A stretch of 64,000 bases of DNA from JASGCL01 sp965203915 (GCA_965203915.1 OZ241918.1:1178001-1242000); one strand, 5' to 3'; counted from the stretch's first letter, positions 16,631-26,534 are shown. Made by a program: numbers and translations. The notes: generated from the sequence alone by a model not told the origin.

Positions 16631-16842
16631 AAAAATTTTATTACTTCCTTGTATCATATTCCGAATCTCTTGCAACAAAAAAATAATCTTGCGCTAAGAT
16701 TCGCCGCAACCTAGGTTGTTTCGCTTCTAGACCCATGTCATCTATATAAAAAAATAATATTGTCATCTCAACTGCGATAGCCCATCGTGCCTTCCGCAAG
16801 GGCATCACCACGCGACTTTATAAAAATACCAACAAAAAAAGA

Positions 16843-16916
16843 TGGAGCGGGTGAAGGGAATCGAACCCTCGTCACTAGCTTGGAAGGCTAGAGCTTTACC
16901 ATTAAGCTACACCCGC
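16843..16916 (-). tRNA. tRNA-Gly (anticodon TCC)
   Basis: Minus-strand cloverleaf. The acceptor stem GCGGGTG pairs with CACCCGC, followed by discriminator T and an encoded CCA. The anticodon stem CTAGC/GCTAG holds loop CTTCCAA, giving anticodon TCC. The T-arm contains GGTTCGATTCC. No other gene is nearby on that strand; A/T-rich spacer lies on both sides. Confidence 0.97.
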
Positions 16917-17160
16917 TTATTTTTCTACTTTTGCCTTTTACATTTTTTTGACCAAATTGCAAAGTATCAATTATCACCTTTATGCCTTCATTTTATCGGC
17001 TATCATATCAAAATCTTGCTTGGGTATTTCAAAAAAGCCAAACCTAAAAATAAAACCCCATGTTTTTTTATCCCCCGACTGTATTATTCTTATATAATTC
17101 TGTTCTATTGAAAAAGCAAAATGCTTGCACCAAGCATAACATTGGAACTATTGACAAAGG

Positions 17161-17200
17161 TTAAAAATGGCGGAGAAAGAGCTAGCAACCCCATTTTTAA
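17161..17200. promoter_or_regulatory. Inverted repeat upstream of the flavoprotein gene
   Basis: Arms TTAAAAATGG (17161-17170) and CCATTTTTAA (17191-17200) are perfectly complementary with a 20-base spacer. A TTGACA-like -35 element lies just upstream near 17153. The repeat sits directly before the start of the MerA/Lpd-like gene, so it could be an operator or a leader hairpin. There is no direct evidence of function. Confidence 0.35.
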
Positions 17201-17206
17201 TATTAT

Positions 17207-18658
17207 ATGCACGTAATGATGAAGAATATTGAAGCCGATGTATGTGTGATTGGTGCGGGGTCGGGGGGATTATCGGTCGCGGCGGGCACGGCACAACTGG
17301 GGCTTAAAACTGTGTTAATAGAGGCCGACAAAATGGGCGGCGATTGCCTTAACGCGGGGTGCGTGCCGTCCAAGGCTTTGCTGGCGGCGGCAAAACAAGC
17401 CAACCATTTTCGGGCCGAGCATATAACAGGCATTGCCAAGCTTGAACCCACCATTGATTTTGCCAATATCAAAAAACATGTATCGTCGGTTATCAAAACC
17501 ATCGAGCCCCACGATTCGGTGGAGCGTTTCGAAAAATTGGGGGTGAAGGTTATCAAGGCCAAAGCCCATTTTTTAAACAACAAGCAAGTTGTGGCGGGGG
17601 ATAATATCATCACCGCGCGTTATATTGTTATTGCAACTGGTTCGCGTGCTATCATGCCGCCCATCAAGGGGTTGGGCGACATTGATAAAGCAAAAATCTT
17701 TACCAACGAAAATATTTTTGCTTTAAAAGAAAAACCAGGTCATTTGATTATTATCGGCGGTGGCCCGATTGGGATAGAAATGGCGCAAGCCCATGTGCGC
17801 CTCGGTTGTCCTGTTTCGGTTATAACGCATAGCGTGATATTGCCAAAAGACGACGCGGCGGCGGTCAATATTGTTAAACAGCAATTAATGGCCGAGGGGG
17901 TTGCCTTTTACGAACAGGTTAATATTCAAAACATCACAGAAAATAAAAATAACCTGTTGATAAGCCTGGTCAACAACAAAGGCCGCACAATAAATCTAGA
18001 CGGCACCCATTTGCTGTTGGCGGCGGGGCGACAGGCCAACATTGCCGACCTGAATCTTGACCAAGCCAATATAAAAACCAATGGCCAAGGTATCATCGTC
18101 AATAAAAAATTGCGCACCAACCAAAAAAATATTTTTGCCATCGGCGATTGCAACGGCGGGCCACAATTTACCCATGCCGCGGGTTATCAAGCGGGCATCA
18201 TCATTCGCCAATTATGTTTTAAATTACCCGCCGCGGTCGATTACAGCGCCCTGCCCTGGGTTACCTACACCGACCCTGAATTGGCGCAGGTTGGGTTGCA
18301 CGAAGCGATGGCGAAAAAGAAATATGGTCAAAATTATAAAGTTGCCACCTGGCATTTTAAAGAAAATGATCGCGCGGTGGCGGAAGCCAACACCCTAGGC
18401 TTTGTCAAAATCATCACCGATAAAAAAGGTCGCGTGGTTGGCGGCACCATGGTCAGCCCGCACGCGGGGGATATGATCCTTACCGTTGGGCTTGCGATAA
18501 GTAAGAAATTAAAATTGGCGGACTTGGCGGGGATGATTGCCCCCTACCCCACGCGGGGCGAAATTATCAAACGCGCCGCGGGTAATTATTATACCCCCAT
18601 TCTTTTTAGCGATCGAACGCGCCGCCTTGTCAAATGGCTACAATATTTACCTTTTTAA
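17207..18658 (+). CDS. FAD-dependent NAD(P)-disulfide oxidoreductase, MerA/Lpd-like
   Basis: Class I pyridine nucleotide-disulfide oxidoreductase of 483 residues. Visible are the FAD Rossmann motif GAGSGG near residue 17, the redox disulfide GGDCLNAGCVPSK, the NAD(P) motif GGGPIGIEMA and the second FAD motif IFAIGDCNGG. The C-terminal active-site His of Lpd and glutathione reductase (HPTxxE) is Tyr here (YPTRGE); the vicinal cysteines of mercuric reductase are also absent. That variant is usual in a MerA-like subgroup of unknown substrate often found with TVP38-type membrane proteins. Calling it Lpd or MerA would be unsafe. An ATG at 17216 is an alternative start. It converges on aapP with only five bases between. 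Confidence 0.88.
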   Translation: MHVMMKNIEADVCVIGAGSGGLSVAAGTAQLGLKTVLIEADKMGGDCLNAGCVPSKALLAAAKQANHFRAEHITGIAKLEPTIDFANIKKHVSSVIKTIEPHDSVERFEKLGVKVIKAKAHFLNNKQVVAGDNIITARYIVIATGSRAIMPPIKGLGDIDKAKIFTNENIFALKEKPGHLIIIGGGPIGIEMAQAHVRLGCPVSVITHSVILPKDDAAAVNIVKQQLMAEGVAFYEQVNIQNITENKNNLLISLVNNKGRTINLDGTHLLLAAGRQANIADLNLDQANIKTNGQGIIVNKKLRTNQKNIFAIGDCNGGPQFTHAAGYQAGIIIRQLCFKLPAAVDYSALPWVTYTDPELAQVGLHEAMAKKKYGQNYKVATWHFKENDRAVAEANTLGFVKIITDKKGRVVGGTMVSPHAGDMILTVGLAISKKLKLADLAGMIAPYPTRGEIIKRAAGNYYTPILFSDRTRRLVKWLQYLPF

Positions 18659-18663
18659 CTTCA

Positions 18664-19407
18664 TCAATGTTGCAAAATTTGTTTTAAAAATAATTGGGTG
18701 CGCGGCGATTTAGGATTATTAAAGAATTCTTCTGGCGCATTTTGTTCTATAATTTCGCCACCATCCATAAAAATAATTCGGTTGGCAACGCGTTTGGCAA
18801 ATGCCATCTCGTGTGTTACCACCACCATCGTCATACCGCGATTGGCAAGATCTATCATCACATCCAGCACCTCGGCTATCATTTCAGGATCCAACGCCGA
18901 TGTTGGTTCATCGAACAACATGATTTTGGGCGACAAACACAGGGCGCGCGCTATCGCCACCCGTTGTTGTTGCCCGCCCGATAATTGGCTTGGGTATTTG
19001 TCGGCTTGCTCGGGAATCTTGACCATTTGCAAATATTCTTTGGCAATTTTTTCAGCCTCGGCCTTGCTTTTTTTCTTTACCCAAATCAAGGCCAGGGTGC
19101 AATTTTCCAAAGCGGTTAAATGGGGGAACAGATTAAAATGCTGGAAAACCATGCCAACATTTTCGCGCACCGCATGCACGCGTTTTAAATTGGTGTCAAG
19201 CACAATGCCATTCACTTCTATCTTGCCCTGCTGGTGAACCTCCAGCCGATTGATACATCTTATCAAGGTTGATTTGCCCGAACCCGATGGACCGCAAATG
19301 ACGATGCGCTCGCCGCTCGCAACCTGGAGGTTGATGGATTTCAAGGCGTGGAATTTTCCATACCATTTGTTGAGGTCTTCTATAATAATAACAGGTTTTT
19401 TTTCCAT
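18664..19407 (-). CDS. aapP: General L-amino acid ABC transporter, ATP-binding protein
   Basis: ATPase of the aapJQMP uptake system for polar and other L-amino acids. The 247 residues show Walker A GPSGSGKST, Q-loop region NVGMVFQHFNLFPH, signature LSGGQQQR, Walker B KIMLFDEPTSALD and switch His in VVTHEM. A strong ribosome binding site (AAAGGAG) precedes the ATG. It is the last gene of the aapJ-Q-M-P operon, 22 bases after aapM. Confidence 0.96.
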   Translation of the reverse strand: MEKKPVIIIEDLNKWYGKFHALKSINLQVASGERIVICGPSGSGKSTLIRCINRLEVHQQGKIEVNGIVLDTNLKRVHAVRENVGMVFQHFNLFPHLTALENCTLALIWVKKKSKAEAEKIAKEYLQMVKIPEQADKYPSQLSGGQQQRVAIARALCLSPKIMLFDEPTSALDPEMIAEVLDVMIDLANRGMTMVVVTHEMAFAKRVANRIIFMDGGEIIEQNAPEEFFNNPKSPRTQLFLKQILQH

Positions 19408-19429
19408 GGCTTATCTCCTTTGGTTTTTT

Positions 19430-20509
19430 TTACGGTTGTCTAGATTGGCTGAGTTTTAGTTTTTTTTCCAAATGGCCAGAAAACCGCGATATGGAAAAAC
19501 AACAAATAAAGAACATAACCCCAATGAAAACGGCTATTTCGCGCCCCGCCGCCTTCCAATCCGCGCTAACCATTGTGGCCTTGCCCGCGCCCACGGCATC
19601 ATACATCGAAACCACGGCGACCAGGGTTGTATCCATCAACATACCAATAAAAATATTAACGATGGATGGAATGGATGCCTTCAATACTTGCGGCATGATA
19701 ATCAGCCTCACCCCTTGCCAATAATCAAGGCCGATGGCCGACGCCGCTTCGAACTGCCCCTTGGGCAGGGCGTTTAGACCGCCACGCATAACCTCCGACA
19801 AGTAAACCGTTGCGAATAGGGTTATCATGATAACCACGCGGAACAAGAGGCTATAACTTGTGCCAGCGGGTAAAAAATAATTTAACATGGTGGCGGCGAC
19901 AAATATTAACATCAGCAACGGAATGCCCCGCACCACTTCGACAAACAACACCGTCATCTTTGACAGAAAAAACAAATTAGAACGCCGCGCCAAGGCCACC
20001 AATATCGACAATGGAAAAGATATGGCAATACACAAAACCCCAACAACTATATTCAGCATGAAGCCACCTATCTGCCCAACACCAACGGGGGTCAGGAATA
20101 ATCCGCCGCCTATCAACCAAAAGGCAATAAAAGGATAGGCCACGGTGAAATAGAGGAATTTTTTTCGCCGCTCATCCGATTTAAATTTTGATTTAAAAAC
20201 GGGTATCAAAGCCACGAACAGCAAAAAAAATGCCAGGGCAGGACGCCACAACATCTCGGTTGGATAAAGGTAAAATAAAAATAATTTCCAGCGCAGCGGG
20301 ACAAACCCCCAACATGCCCCCTCATAACCAGCGTCATAACATTCGTGCACGCTGCGCGCGGTGAAGGAAGCATTAAAAATCAACCAGTCAAATATCGGGG
20401 GAATGAATATAGAGAGAAACCAGATAATAAACAGCGTTAACAGGCTGCTCCACCAGTTAGAAAAAAGGTTTTTGTGAAACCAAGTAAAGGTCGAAGAAAA
20501 AATAGACAT
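19430..20509 (-). CDS. aapM: General L-amino acid ABC transporter, permease AapM
   Basis: Inner-membrane permease with several hydrophobic helices; 359 residues, long as AapM proteins are. The cytoplasmic EAA loop that contacts the ATPase is EAASAIGLDYWQGVRLIIMP. The N-terminal part contains the family's extended region with a Cys-containing loop (HECYDAGYEGACWGF). It follows aapQ by 33 bases. Its operon position and length separate it from the shorter His/Glu-type permeases. Confidence 0.95.
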   Translation of the reverse strand: MSIFSSTFTWFHKNLFSNWWSSLLTLFIIWFLSIFIPPIFDWLIFNASFTARSVHECYDAGYEGACWGFVPLRWKLFLFYLYPTEMLWRPALAFFLLFVALIPVFKSKFKSDERRKKFLYFTVAYPFIAFWLIGGGLFLTPVGVGQIGGFMLNIVVGVLCIAISFPLSILVALARRSNLFFLSKMTVLFVEVVRGIPLLMLIFVAATMLNYFLPAGTSYSLLFRVVIMITLFATVYLSEVMRGGLNALPKGQFEAASAIGLDYWQGVRLIIMPQVLKASIPSIVNIFIGMLMDTTLVAVVSMYDAVGAGKATMVSADWKAAGREIAVFIGVMFFICCFSISRFSGHLEKKLKLSQSRQP

Positions 20510-20542
20510 GGATATTATTGGGGCGTTATTTGGGTTTTGATA

Positions 20543-21808
20543 TTACATTCTTAAAGAAATTTGTTTGTTGTAATAATTAATCACCAGCGACATGGTGAGT
20601 GATAATACCAAATAAAAACTTATAGCCAGCAACATACATTCCATTTCGCGACCTGTTATATTAAGGGTCGAGCTGGCCAGCGTGGTGCCAATATCGACAT
20701 AACCAACCGCCACCGCCAGGGCAGAATTTTTTAATAACCCGATTAATTCGCTTGATAAGGGTGGAATAATCATACGCAAAGCCTGCGGCACCAACACCAA
20801 GCGATTAATTTGACCACGCGACAAACCTATCGCCATGCCTGCTTCGCTCTGCCCCTTCGCGATGGCCAACAAAGCAGCCCGCACCGTTTCGGCAATGTAA
20901 GAAGCGGCGAACAAAGACAGCCCCAACAAGAGCGACATAAAAACCGCGGGCACGCGCGCGCCGAGCTCGAAAGTATATTCGCCAAATGTTGGCACCTGCC
21001 ACTCCCCCTGCACCACAAAAAAGGCAACGCCAATCGGCAGGGCCAATAATATGATGCCAAGCCCATAGACCAAAATGGGATGCAATGGTTCACCCACCAG
21101 CAACCGATGCCGCAAAGAAAAACTCTTGAGCAAAAACAAACCCGCCGCCATGACCAAGGCCGCTACAAACAAATACCCGCCACCCGAAGAAAAAATAAAT
21201 TTTGGTAAAGCAAGCCCATCATTGCTGAGGAAAAAATTAGGCGCGACATGGATGGCGCTTTCGGGCGGGGGGAAGGCCGTGGCAAAAACGATATTCCAAA
21301 ATATTATTTGAATCAAAAGCGGAATATTGCGAATGGTTTCGATATAAACCAACGCCAAACGGCTAAGCAAAAAATTAGGAGACAACCGCGCCAGGGCTAT
21401 CAAAAAACCCAATATCACCGCCAAGCCGCAACCCCAGAAGGTGATATTAATCGTCCCCAACACCCCGACCATCGCGGCACGCAAATGTGTGTCGCTGGGC
21501 GAAAAATCTATCAATGCCATGTCGGCATTGATTTCATAATTGGCGGGGGAAAATAAAAAATCGAAGCTAAAATTTTTGGAAACGCGTGAAAAATTTTCTA
21601 CAACATTGCTAAAAGAATATAAAAATATTGCCAAGACGACAAAAATGGCCACGCCCTGCAAAAACAAACCGCGCCGCTCTTCATCTTGCCAAATGCTCTG
21701 CCATTTTTGCTTCCAGGCTACGGGAATTTTATCAACCGCCTTATCCCGCCACTGCAAGACAAAACCCCTTATCACTTGAAAAAATTGCAAAACGAAAGAC
21801 GGCACCAT
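20543..21808 (-). CDS. aapQ: General L-amino acid ABC transporter, permease AapQ
   Basis: Partner permease, 421 residues. The large segment between the first helix and the permease core contains the family's NYEINADMALIDFSPSD region. The EAA loop is EAGMAIGLSRGQINRLVLVP. About eight hydrophobic helices are visible. It lies 88 bases after aapJ; that gap may allow extra expression of the binding protein, but I see no clear hairpin in it. Confidence 0.95.
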   Translation of the reverse strand: MVPSFVLQFFQVIRGFVLQWRDKAVDKIPVAWKQKWQSIWQDEERRGLFLQGVAIFVVLAIFLYSFSNVVENFSRVSKNFSFDFLFSPANYEINADMALIDFSPSDTHLRAAMVGVLGTINITFWGCGLAVILGFLIALARLSPNFLLSRLALVYIETIRNIPLLIQIIFWNIVFATAFPPPESAIHVAPNFFLSNDGLALPKFIFSSGGGYLFVAALVMAAGLFLLKSFSLRHRLLVGEPLHPILVYGLGIILLALPIGVAFFVVQGEWQVPTFGEYTFELGARVPAVFMSLLLGLSLFAASYIAETVRAALLAIAKGQSEAGMAIGLSRGQINRLVLVPQALRMIIPPLSSELIGLLKNSALAVAVGYVDIGTTLASSTLNITGREMECMLLAISFYLVLSLTMSLVINYYNKQISLRM

Positions 21809-21896
21809 ATCACAACCCCTCGCGAAAATGATAAATTTTTAGGAAGGTTTAAGAAAGAAAAAATTAGCTAATTTTTTCTAACAGGCACCAGGCATA

Positions 21897-23003
21897 TCAA
21901 CGGAACGGTGGGGCATACATCAACCCGCCACGCGTATAAAGATCATTCAAGCCGCGTTTTTGCAAACCCAATTGATCCAGGTATTTGTGATACACTTCGC
22001 CGTAATTACCAACTTGCTTGATAACGCGATAGGCCCAATCTTTGTCCAAGCCCAAATATTGGCCTGTGTTTTCGCCATTTAAGCCCAAAAAGCGGTTTAC
22101 TTCGGGGTCGGCGTTGTTACCTGCCTGCACTATTTTATCAACATTTTGGCTGGTGATATTTTTTTCTTCGGCATAGATCATGGCATACATCACCCAACGT
22201 GTGATATTTGACCATTGCTCATCACCTTCGCGTATCGCGGGGGTGAGTGGTTCTTTCGAAATGATTTCTGGCAAAACCCTAAAATCATTGGGATTTTTCT
22301 GGCTGAGGCGATTCGCCGCAAGGCTGGAACGATCGGTCGTGTAGGAATCGCATTTGCCAGCTATCAAATTTTGCATCGCCACGTCGCTGGTATCAACCAC
22401 GATGGGCGTGGTTTTGATATTATAGCGTCTGAAATAATCGGCCATGTTTAACTCGGTGGTGGTTCCCGCTTCAACGCAAATACGCGCGCCGTTCAATTGC
22501 TTAACCGAAGCCACGCCACGGTCAATCAGGCGTTTGCCAACCATGAACCCTTGCCCGTCATAATAATTGGGGGGTAAAAAATTTAATTTGAGGTCGGTAT
22601 CGCGGCTCATAGAATAGGTTGTGTTGCGCGACAGAATATCAACTTCGCCCGATGACAAAACGGTGAATCGTTCTTTGGGCGAGAGGTTGCGATAAATAAC
22701 TTTGTTTTTATCACTCAAAACCGCGGCGGCAAGGGCTTGGCAAACCGCAATGTCTATGCCTTCCCAACTACCATCGTCGTTTTGTTTAGAAAAACCCAAT
22801 AACCCAGCATTATGGATGCCGCAGGTCAGGGTTTTTTTCGATTGAATGGATTTCAGAACGCTTGAAGCGGCCGAGGCTGGCTGCACCATAGCAACCTGGG
22901 CCAAGACTGCCGAACCCACCGCCAATGTCATCAACCATGCTTGCATGGCTTGTTTTTTCGATGCCATATTTTTTACAGCGTCATTTTTTATAAGTTTTTT
23001 CAT
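21897..23003 (-). CDS. aapJ: General L-amino acid-binding periplasmic protein AapJ
   Basis: Periplasmic binding protein of the system. I start at the ATG at 23003 because AAGGAA lies just upstream; the frame extends six codons further. The Sec signal peptide is long (basic start, hydrophobic core MTLAVGSAVLAQVAMV, cleavage after a site like ASA). Mature features are TLTCGIHNAGLLGFS, WEGIDIAVCQALAAAV and the C-terminal RGLNDLYTRGGLMYAPPFR typical of AapJ. It is the first gene of the operon. Confidence 0.96.
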   Translation of the reverse strand: MKKLIKNDAVKNMASKKQAMQAWLMTLAVGSAVLAQVAMVQPASAASSVLKSIQSKKTLTCGIHNAGLLGFSKQNDDGSWEGIDIAVCQALAAAVLSDKNKVIYRNLSPKERFTVLSSGEVDILSRNTTYSMSRDTDLKLNFLPPNYYDGQGFMVGKRLIDRGVASVKQLNGARICVEAGTTTELNMADYFRRYNIKTTPIVVDTSDVAMQNLIAGKCDSYTTDRSSLAANRLSQKNPNDFRVLPEIISKEPLTPAIREGDEQWSNITRWVMYAMIYAEEKNITSQNVDKIVQAGNNADPEVNRFLGLNGENTGQYLGLDKDWAYRVIKQVGNYGEVYHKYLDQLGLQKRGLNDLYTRGGLMYAPPFR

Positions 23004-23021
23004 TTTCCTTACCCTCTCCAT

Positions 23022-23345
23022 ATTTAGGTTTATATTTTGTTAATTTTTTTTACAATTATCATCATGCCAACAATATTTTTTAAAAAATAGCTACTTTATC
23101 CTCATTATCATAACAAGAGCAATCCCTTTACACAACAACTAAATTTTTACATTTTTCCCCTATCAAAGACAAATGACAGCCCACAACCAGCACCCTTATT
23201 AGTTTTACCCCATTATTGTAAAAGTTTTTTTCCTATCGTGCAATAAAAAATTGATAAAAATATAATAAATTATTGAAAAAGCGGTGATAGTAATATATTA
23301 TAATGCAAGTAAATATAAATAAAAAATAATAACTATTATTAATTC
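23022..23345. other. Divergent promoter region between aapJ and aguB
   Basis: About 320 bases of strongly A/T-rich sequence between divergent genes, with no gene seen. It must contain the aapJ promoter. On the aguB side there are several TATAAT-like boxes (near 23295-23305) behind a TTGAAA at about 23274, but the spacing is off and I do not assign one. Confidence 0.45.
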
Positions 23346-24236
23346 ATGATGATTACATTGGGTGCTGTTCAATTTGCTATGTCATCTGACACGGGCAACG
23401 AAAAAAACAAGAATCATGACAAGGCCGAAATGATGGTGCGTCAAGCCGCCAGCCAGGGGGCGCAGATTATCCTTATTCCCGAATTGTTTTCTGCCCCCTA
23501 TTTCTGCAAGGAAATGCGCGCCGAGTATTTCGCGCAATCTCACAGCCGCGATAATCACCCGCTGCTCCAACGTTTTTCATCGGTGGCGCGCGAACTGGGC
23601 GTGGTTATACCCGTTAGTTTTTTTGAAAAAGCCAACAACGCCCATTACAACAGCGTTGTCATGATAGACGCCGACGGCAAAGAATTGGGAATCTACCGCA
23701 AATCCCACATCCCTGACGGTGTGGGTTATGAAGAGAAATTTTACTTTTCGCCTGGCGACACGAGTTTTAAAGTTTGGCAGACTGCCTTCGCCAAGCTGGG
23801 TTTGGGAATATGTTGGGATCAATGGTTTCCTGAGGCTGCTCGGATAATGGCTCTCAAAGGTGCCGAAGTTCTGCTTTACCCCACGGCCATTGGCTCGGAA
23901 CCGCCTGCACCAACCTATGACTCATCCGACCATTGGCAAAATACCATGTTGGGTCATGCCGCCGCCAATATCATGCCTGTGATGGCGGCCAACCGCATTG
24001 GCACCGAACAGGCCAAAAATGGTAACAGCATTACCTTCTACGGTCGCTCCTTCATTGGCGATTACCAGGGCAATAGGGTCGCCGAATCGCCGCGCGACAA
24101 GGAATCTATCATCACCCATGGGTTTGATTTGGCGGCGATTGGTGAATTGCGCCGTTCGTGGGGGGTATTTCGCGACCGTCGGGTTGACCTCTACCAGGAT
24201 CTTTTAACCATGGATGGTTTTACACGGCCATCTTAG
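23346..24236 (+). CDS. aguB: N-carbamoylputrescine amidase
   Basis: Nitrilase-superfamily amidase that converts N-carbamoylputrescine to putrescine, CO2 and ammonia. The catalytic triad is Glu46 (LIPELFSAPYFC), Lys119 (YRKSHIPDG) and Cys156 (GLGICWDQWFPE). YEEKFYFSPGDT and the C-terminal VFRDRRVDLY are typical of AguB. The 296 residues are a normal length. Agmatine deiminase (aguA), its usual partner, is not adjacent. Confidence 0.93.
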   Translation: MMITLGAVQFAMSSDTGNEKNKNHDKAEMMVRQAASQGAQIILIPELFSAPYFCKEMRAEYFAQSHSRDNHPLLQRFSSVARELGVVIPVSFFEKANNAHYNSVVMIDADGKELGIYRKSHIPDGVGYEEKFYFSPGDTSFKVWQTAFAKLGLGICWDQWFPEAARIMALKGAEVLLYPTAIGSEPPAPTYDSSDHWQNTMLGHAAANIMPVMAANRIGTEQAKNGNSITFYGRSFIGDYQGNRVAESPRDKESIITHGFDLAAIGELRRSWGVFRDRRVDLYQDLLTMDGFTRPS

Positions 24237-24253
24237 ATAATAACTTACCCTCG

Positions 24254-25474
24254 TTATCCAACTCTCATATCGCCATAAACATGGCTATCGGCTTGGGCAT
24301 CACTTTTGGCATCGCCCATCATTTGCCAAGCGGTTAATAAGGGCAGTTTTTCTCTACGGCGTCTGGCACGCTCCACGGCTTCGCCCAACTTGGCACGCCT
24401 TAACCTTGCCCCCACGCCATCCCTTATCATGTTCATCAAAAATGGCAGCATGGCCGAGGTCGGCACCCCCGATTCATCAAATTCATGTAAAAACGGATAA
24501 AGTTTTTCCTGAAAAAAATCTTCGCTCACGTGGGCGGAATATTCGGCTTGCGCTTTTACCTGCGCTTTTACCTGCTCTTTTAATTGTCCATGTAATTCTG
24601 TCTGACTTGCGGTCATATCTTTTATCCTATCGGCGGCCATCAACAAAAATGGGTTGGCTATGGCGGCGCGCCCTATCATCACACCATCGCAATGTTGCAG
24701 ATGTTGTTGGGCATCCTCCAAATTTTGTATCCCGCCATTGATAGTAATTTCCAAATGGGGGAATTTCTTTTTCAAATCATAAACCCGTTGATAATCAAGC
24801 GGCGGCACATGTCGGTTCTGCCTTGGGTTTAATCCTTTCAATATCGCCTTGCGCGCATGAATATGAAAGGATTTCACTTGGGGTGCCGCCGCAATAATAT
24901 CTTCCACAAACCTATCCAAAAATGCTATATCGGTTTGTTCGTCAACCCCAATACGGCATTTGACCGAAAAAATAATCTGGGGAAAGGCTTCGCTCATCGC
25001 CCGCATGATGCTGGCGACCAAGGCTGGATTTTTCATCAACACCGCGCCAAAATCCCCCGCCCGCACCGCCTTTGACGGGCAACCACAATTCAAATTTATT
25101 TCACGAAACCCCGCCCTGGCAATCAACTCGCTGGCTTGCAATGCATCCGCCACTTCCCCCGCCCCTAGTTGGAAGGCTACCGCCCCCTCCTCTCCCCCGG
25201 TGCGCAATTGCTGTTTTTTTTTCTCCAAATTTTGCATGAAGATAAGGCTTTTGGCGGGCACCATTTCGCCATAGATCTTTACGGTGGGGTTAAATAGCCG
25301 CAAGAATCGCCGCCCCCAATAATGGGTCGCCGCCATCATGGGCGCAACCGACAGATAATGGGAAAGGTCGGAACGTGATGGCTCAGCCTCTTTTCCTGCC
25401 TTACCTTTATCGTGGTTATCAACGGGCGGTTGCGGCAGGTTAGAAATAAATGGCGAGGGCAATTGCGTAGACAT
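24254..25474 (-). CDS. dusA: tRNA-dihydrouridine synthase A
   Basis: FMN enzyme that reduces uridines in the tRNA D-loop. Motifs are LSVAPMMAATHYWGRRFLR, the active-site Cys region NLNCGCPSKAV, SVKCRIGVD, and the DusA-type substrate loop HARKAILKGLNPRQNR followed by NGGIQNLEDA. At 406 residues it is longer than the E. coli enzyme, from a polar N-terminal tail of about 35 residues and an insertion rich in Gln/Ala (QLKEQVKAQVKAQAEY). Confidence 0.95.
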   Translation of the reverse strand: MSTQLPSPFISNLPQPPVDNHDKGKAGKEAEPSRSDLSHYLSVAPMMAATHYWGRRFLRLFNPTVKIYGEMVPAKSLIFMQNLEKKKQQLRTGGEEGAVAFQLGAGEVADALQASELIARAGFREINLNCGCPSKAVRAGDFGAVLMKNPALVASIMRAMSEAFPQIIFSVKCRIGVDEQTDIAFLDRFVEDIIAAAPQVKSFHIHARKAILKGLNPRQNRHVPPLDYQRVYDLKKKFPHLEITINGGIQNLEDAQQHLQHCDGVMIGRAAIANPFLLMAADRIKDMTASQTELHGQLKEQVKAQVKAQAEYSAHVSEDFFQEKLYPFLHEFDESGVPTSAMLPFLMNMIRDGVGARLRRAKLGEAVERARRRREKLPLLTAWQMMGDAKSDAQADSHVYGDMRVG

Positions 25475-25514
25475 AGCAGCGGGACGGCAGAGAATAATTT
25501 TTATAAACCTGGCT

Positions 25515-26249
25515 TTATAATGTTAGGGCAGAAGCCTGGGCGTCTTGAAAAAAATTAAGCACCGCCTCGCGCGAATAATCGGTCAGGTCCTTACCAAACA
25601 ATGGTAATTTTTCTATCATGTCGCTCGGCATGGTAATTATTTTGCAACCACAACGCGCCGCCTCCACCGCGCTAAAAACCTGCCTTGTTCCTGCCCACAA
25701 CAATTCGGCCTGCGGCCTGTTGGCGCGGGCCAGGGCTGTGGCGGCTTCCCGAACCATTGGTTCGGGGTCAACCCCCGTGTCGGCGATGCGCCCAGCGAAG
25801 ATAGAAAGGACAGCGGGAGTTTTGTCCGCAAGGAACGGCAATAATGCAACGATCTGCTCAACGGTAAAGATGGCGGTGATATTAAGTTTGATGCCAGCCT
25901 GGCTCAAGGTTTTGATAACCTCATGCGTTGGCACCCCCGCGGTGTTGGTCACGGGAACCTTAACATAAACATTGTCGCCCCAACTGGCCAAAATTTTCCC
26001 CTGGCTTATCATATCTTGGTTGTTATCGGCAAAAATCTCAAAACTGATGGGTTTTTTTATCTCGGTCAATAATTCTTGGGCAAATTTTTTATAATCACTA
26101 ACCCCCGATTTTTTCATCAAACTGGGGTTGGTGGTAAAACCAGCGACATAGGGCAATTTGTTCAGGGCGAACATTTTATTTTTATCGGCGCCATCGGCAT
26201 AAATGGCGATATTTGGCAATTTCATCGGCGCTGTGTTGTGTGTTGTCAT
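25515..26249 (-). CDS. tal: Transaldolase family protein
   Basis: Small transaldolase-fold protein (244 residues) that would transfer a dihydroxyacetone unit in the pentose phosphate pathway. Signatures are GFTTNPSLMKKSG, SFEIFADN, the Schiff-base Lys in VYVKVPVTN, and SIFAGRIADTGVDP. Length and motifs fit the short transaldolase/fructose-6-phosphate aldolase group; which reaction it performs cannot be decided from sequence alone. No other pentose phosphate gene is adjacent. Confidence 0.88.
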   Translation of the reverse strand: MTTHNTAPMKLPNIAIYADGADKNKMFALNKLPYVAGFTTNPSLMKKSGVSDYKKFAQELLTEIKKPISFEIFADNNQDMISQGKILASWGDNVYVKVPVTNTAGVPTHEVIKTLSQAGIKLNITAIFTVEQIVALLPFLADKTPAVLSIFAGRIADTGVDPEPMVREAATALARANRPQAELLWAGTRQVFSAVEAARCGCKIITMPSDMIEKLPLFGKDLTDYSREAVLNFFQDAQASALTL

Positions 26250-26276
26250 GATGCTGGCTCCTGCTTATTTTTTTTA

Positions 26277-26408
26277 TCATTCCTTCTTCCAAAGAACGGG
26301 GAAAAAATCAAGTGCAATAAAAAAGCTAAAAAAAACGATAACAAAGAAACATAAATTAAACCAATGGTTTATATTTGCCATGCTGAAAGGGTAAGAAGAA
26401 ATATCCTT
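26277..26408 (-). CDS. Possible 43-residue single-helix membrane protein
   Basis: An open frame on the minus strand between the transaldolase gene and mucR. From the ATG at 26408 it gives about 43 residues with one strongly hydrophobic helix (LCFFVIVFFSFFIALDF). No ribosome binding site is visible and I recognise no family; A/T-rich DNA readily produces such frames. Size and topology recall CcmD-like proteins, but no cytochrome c maturation gene is near. Kept only as a candidate. Confidence 0.2.
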   Translation of the reverse strand, partial: KDISSYPFSMANINHWFNLCFFVIVFFSFFIALDFFPVLWKKE

Positions 26409-26534
26409 CATAAGCAAAACTATTATTATTACTTGTCCTTGACTTATAAGTACATTCAATATAACGTCAAACACAAGTTTTAGCACCGAGGGAGAGCTAT
26501 TGTGAGAATTCTTTAAAAATTCTATAAAAATGAT

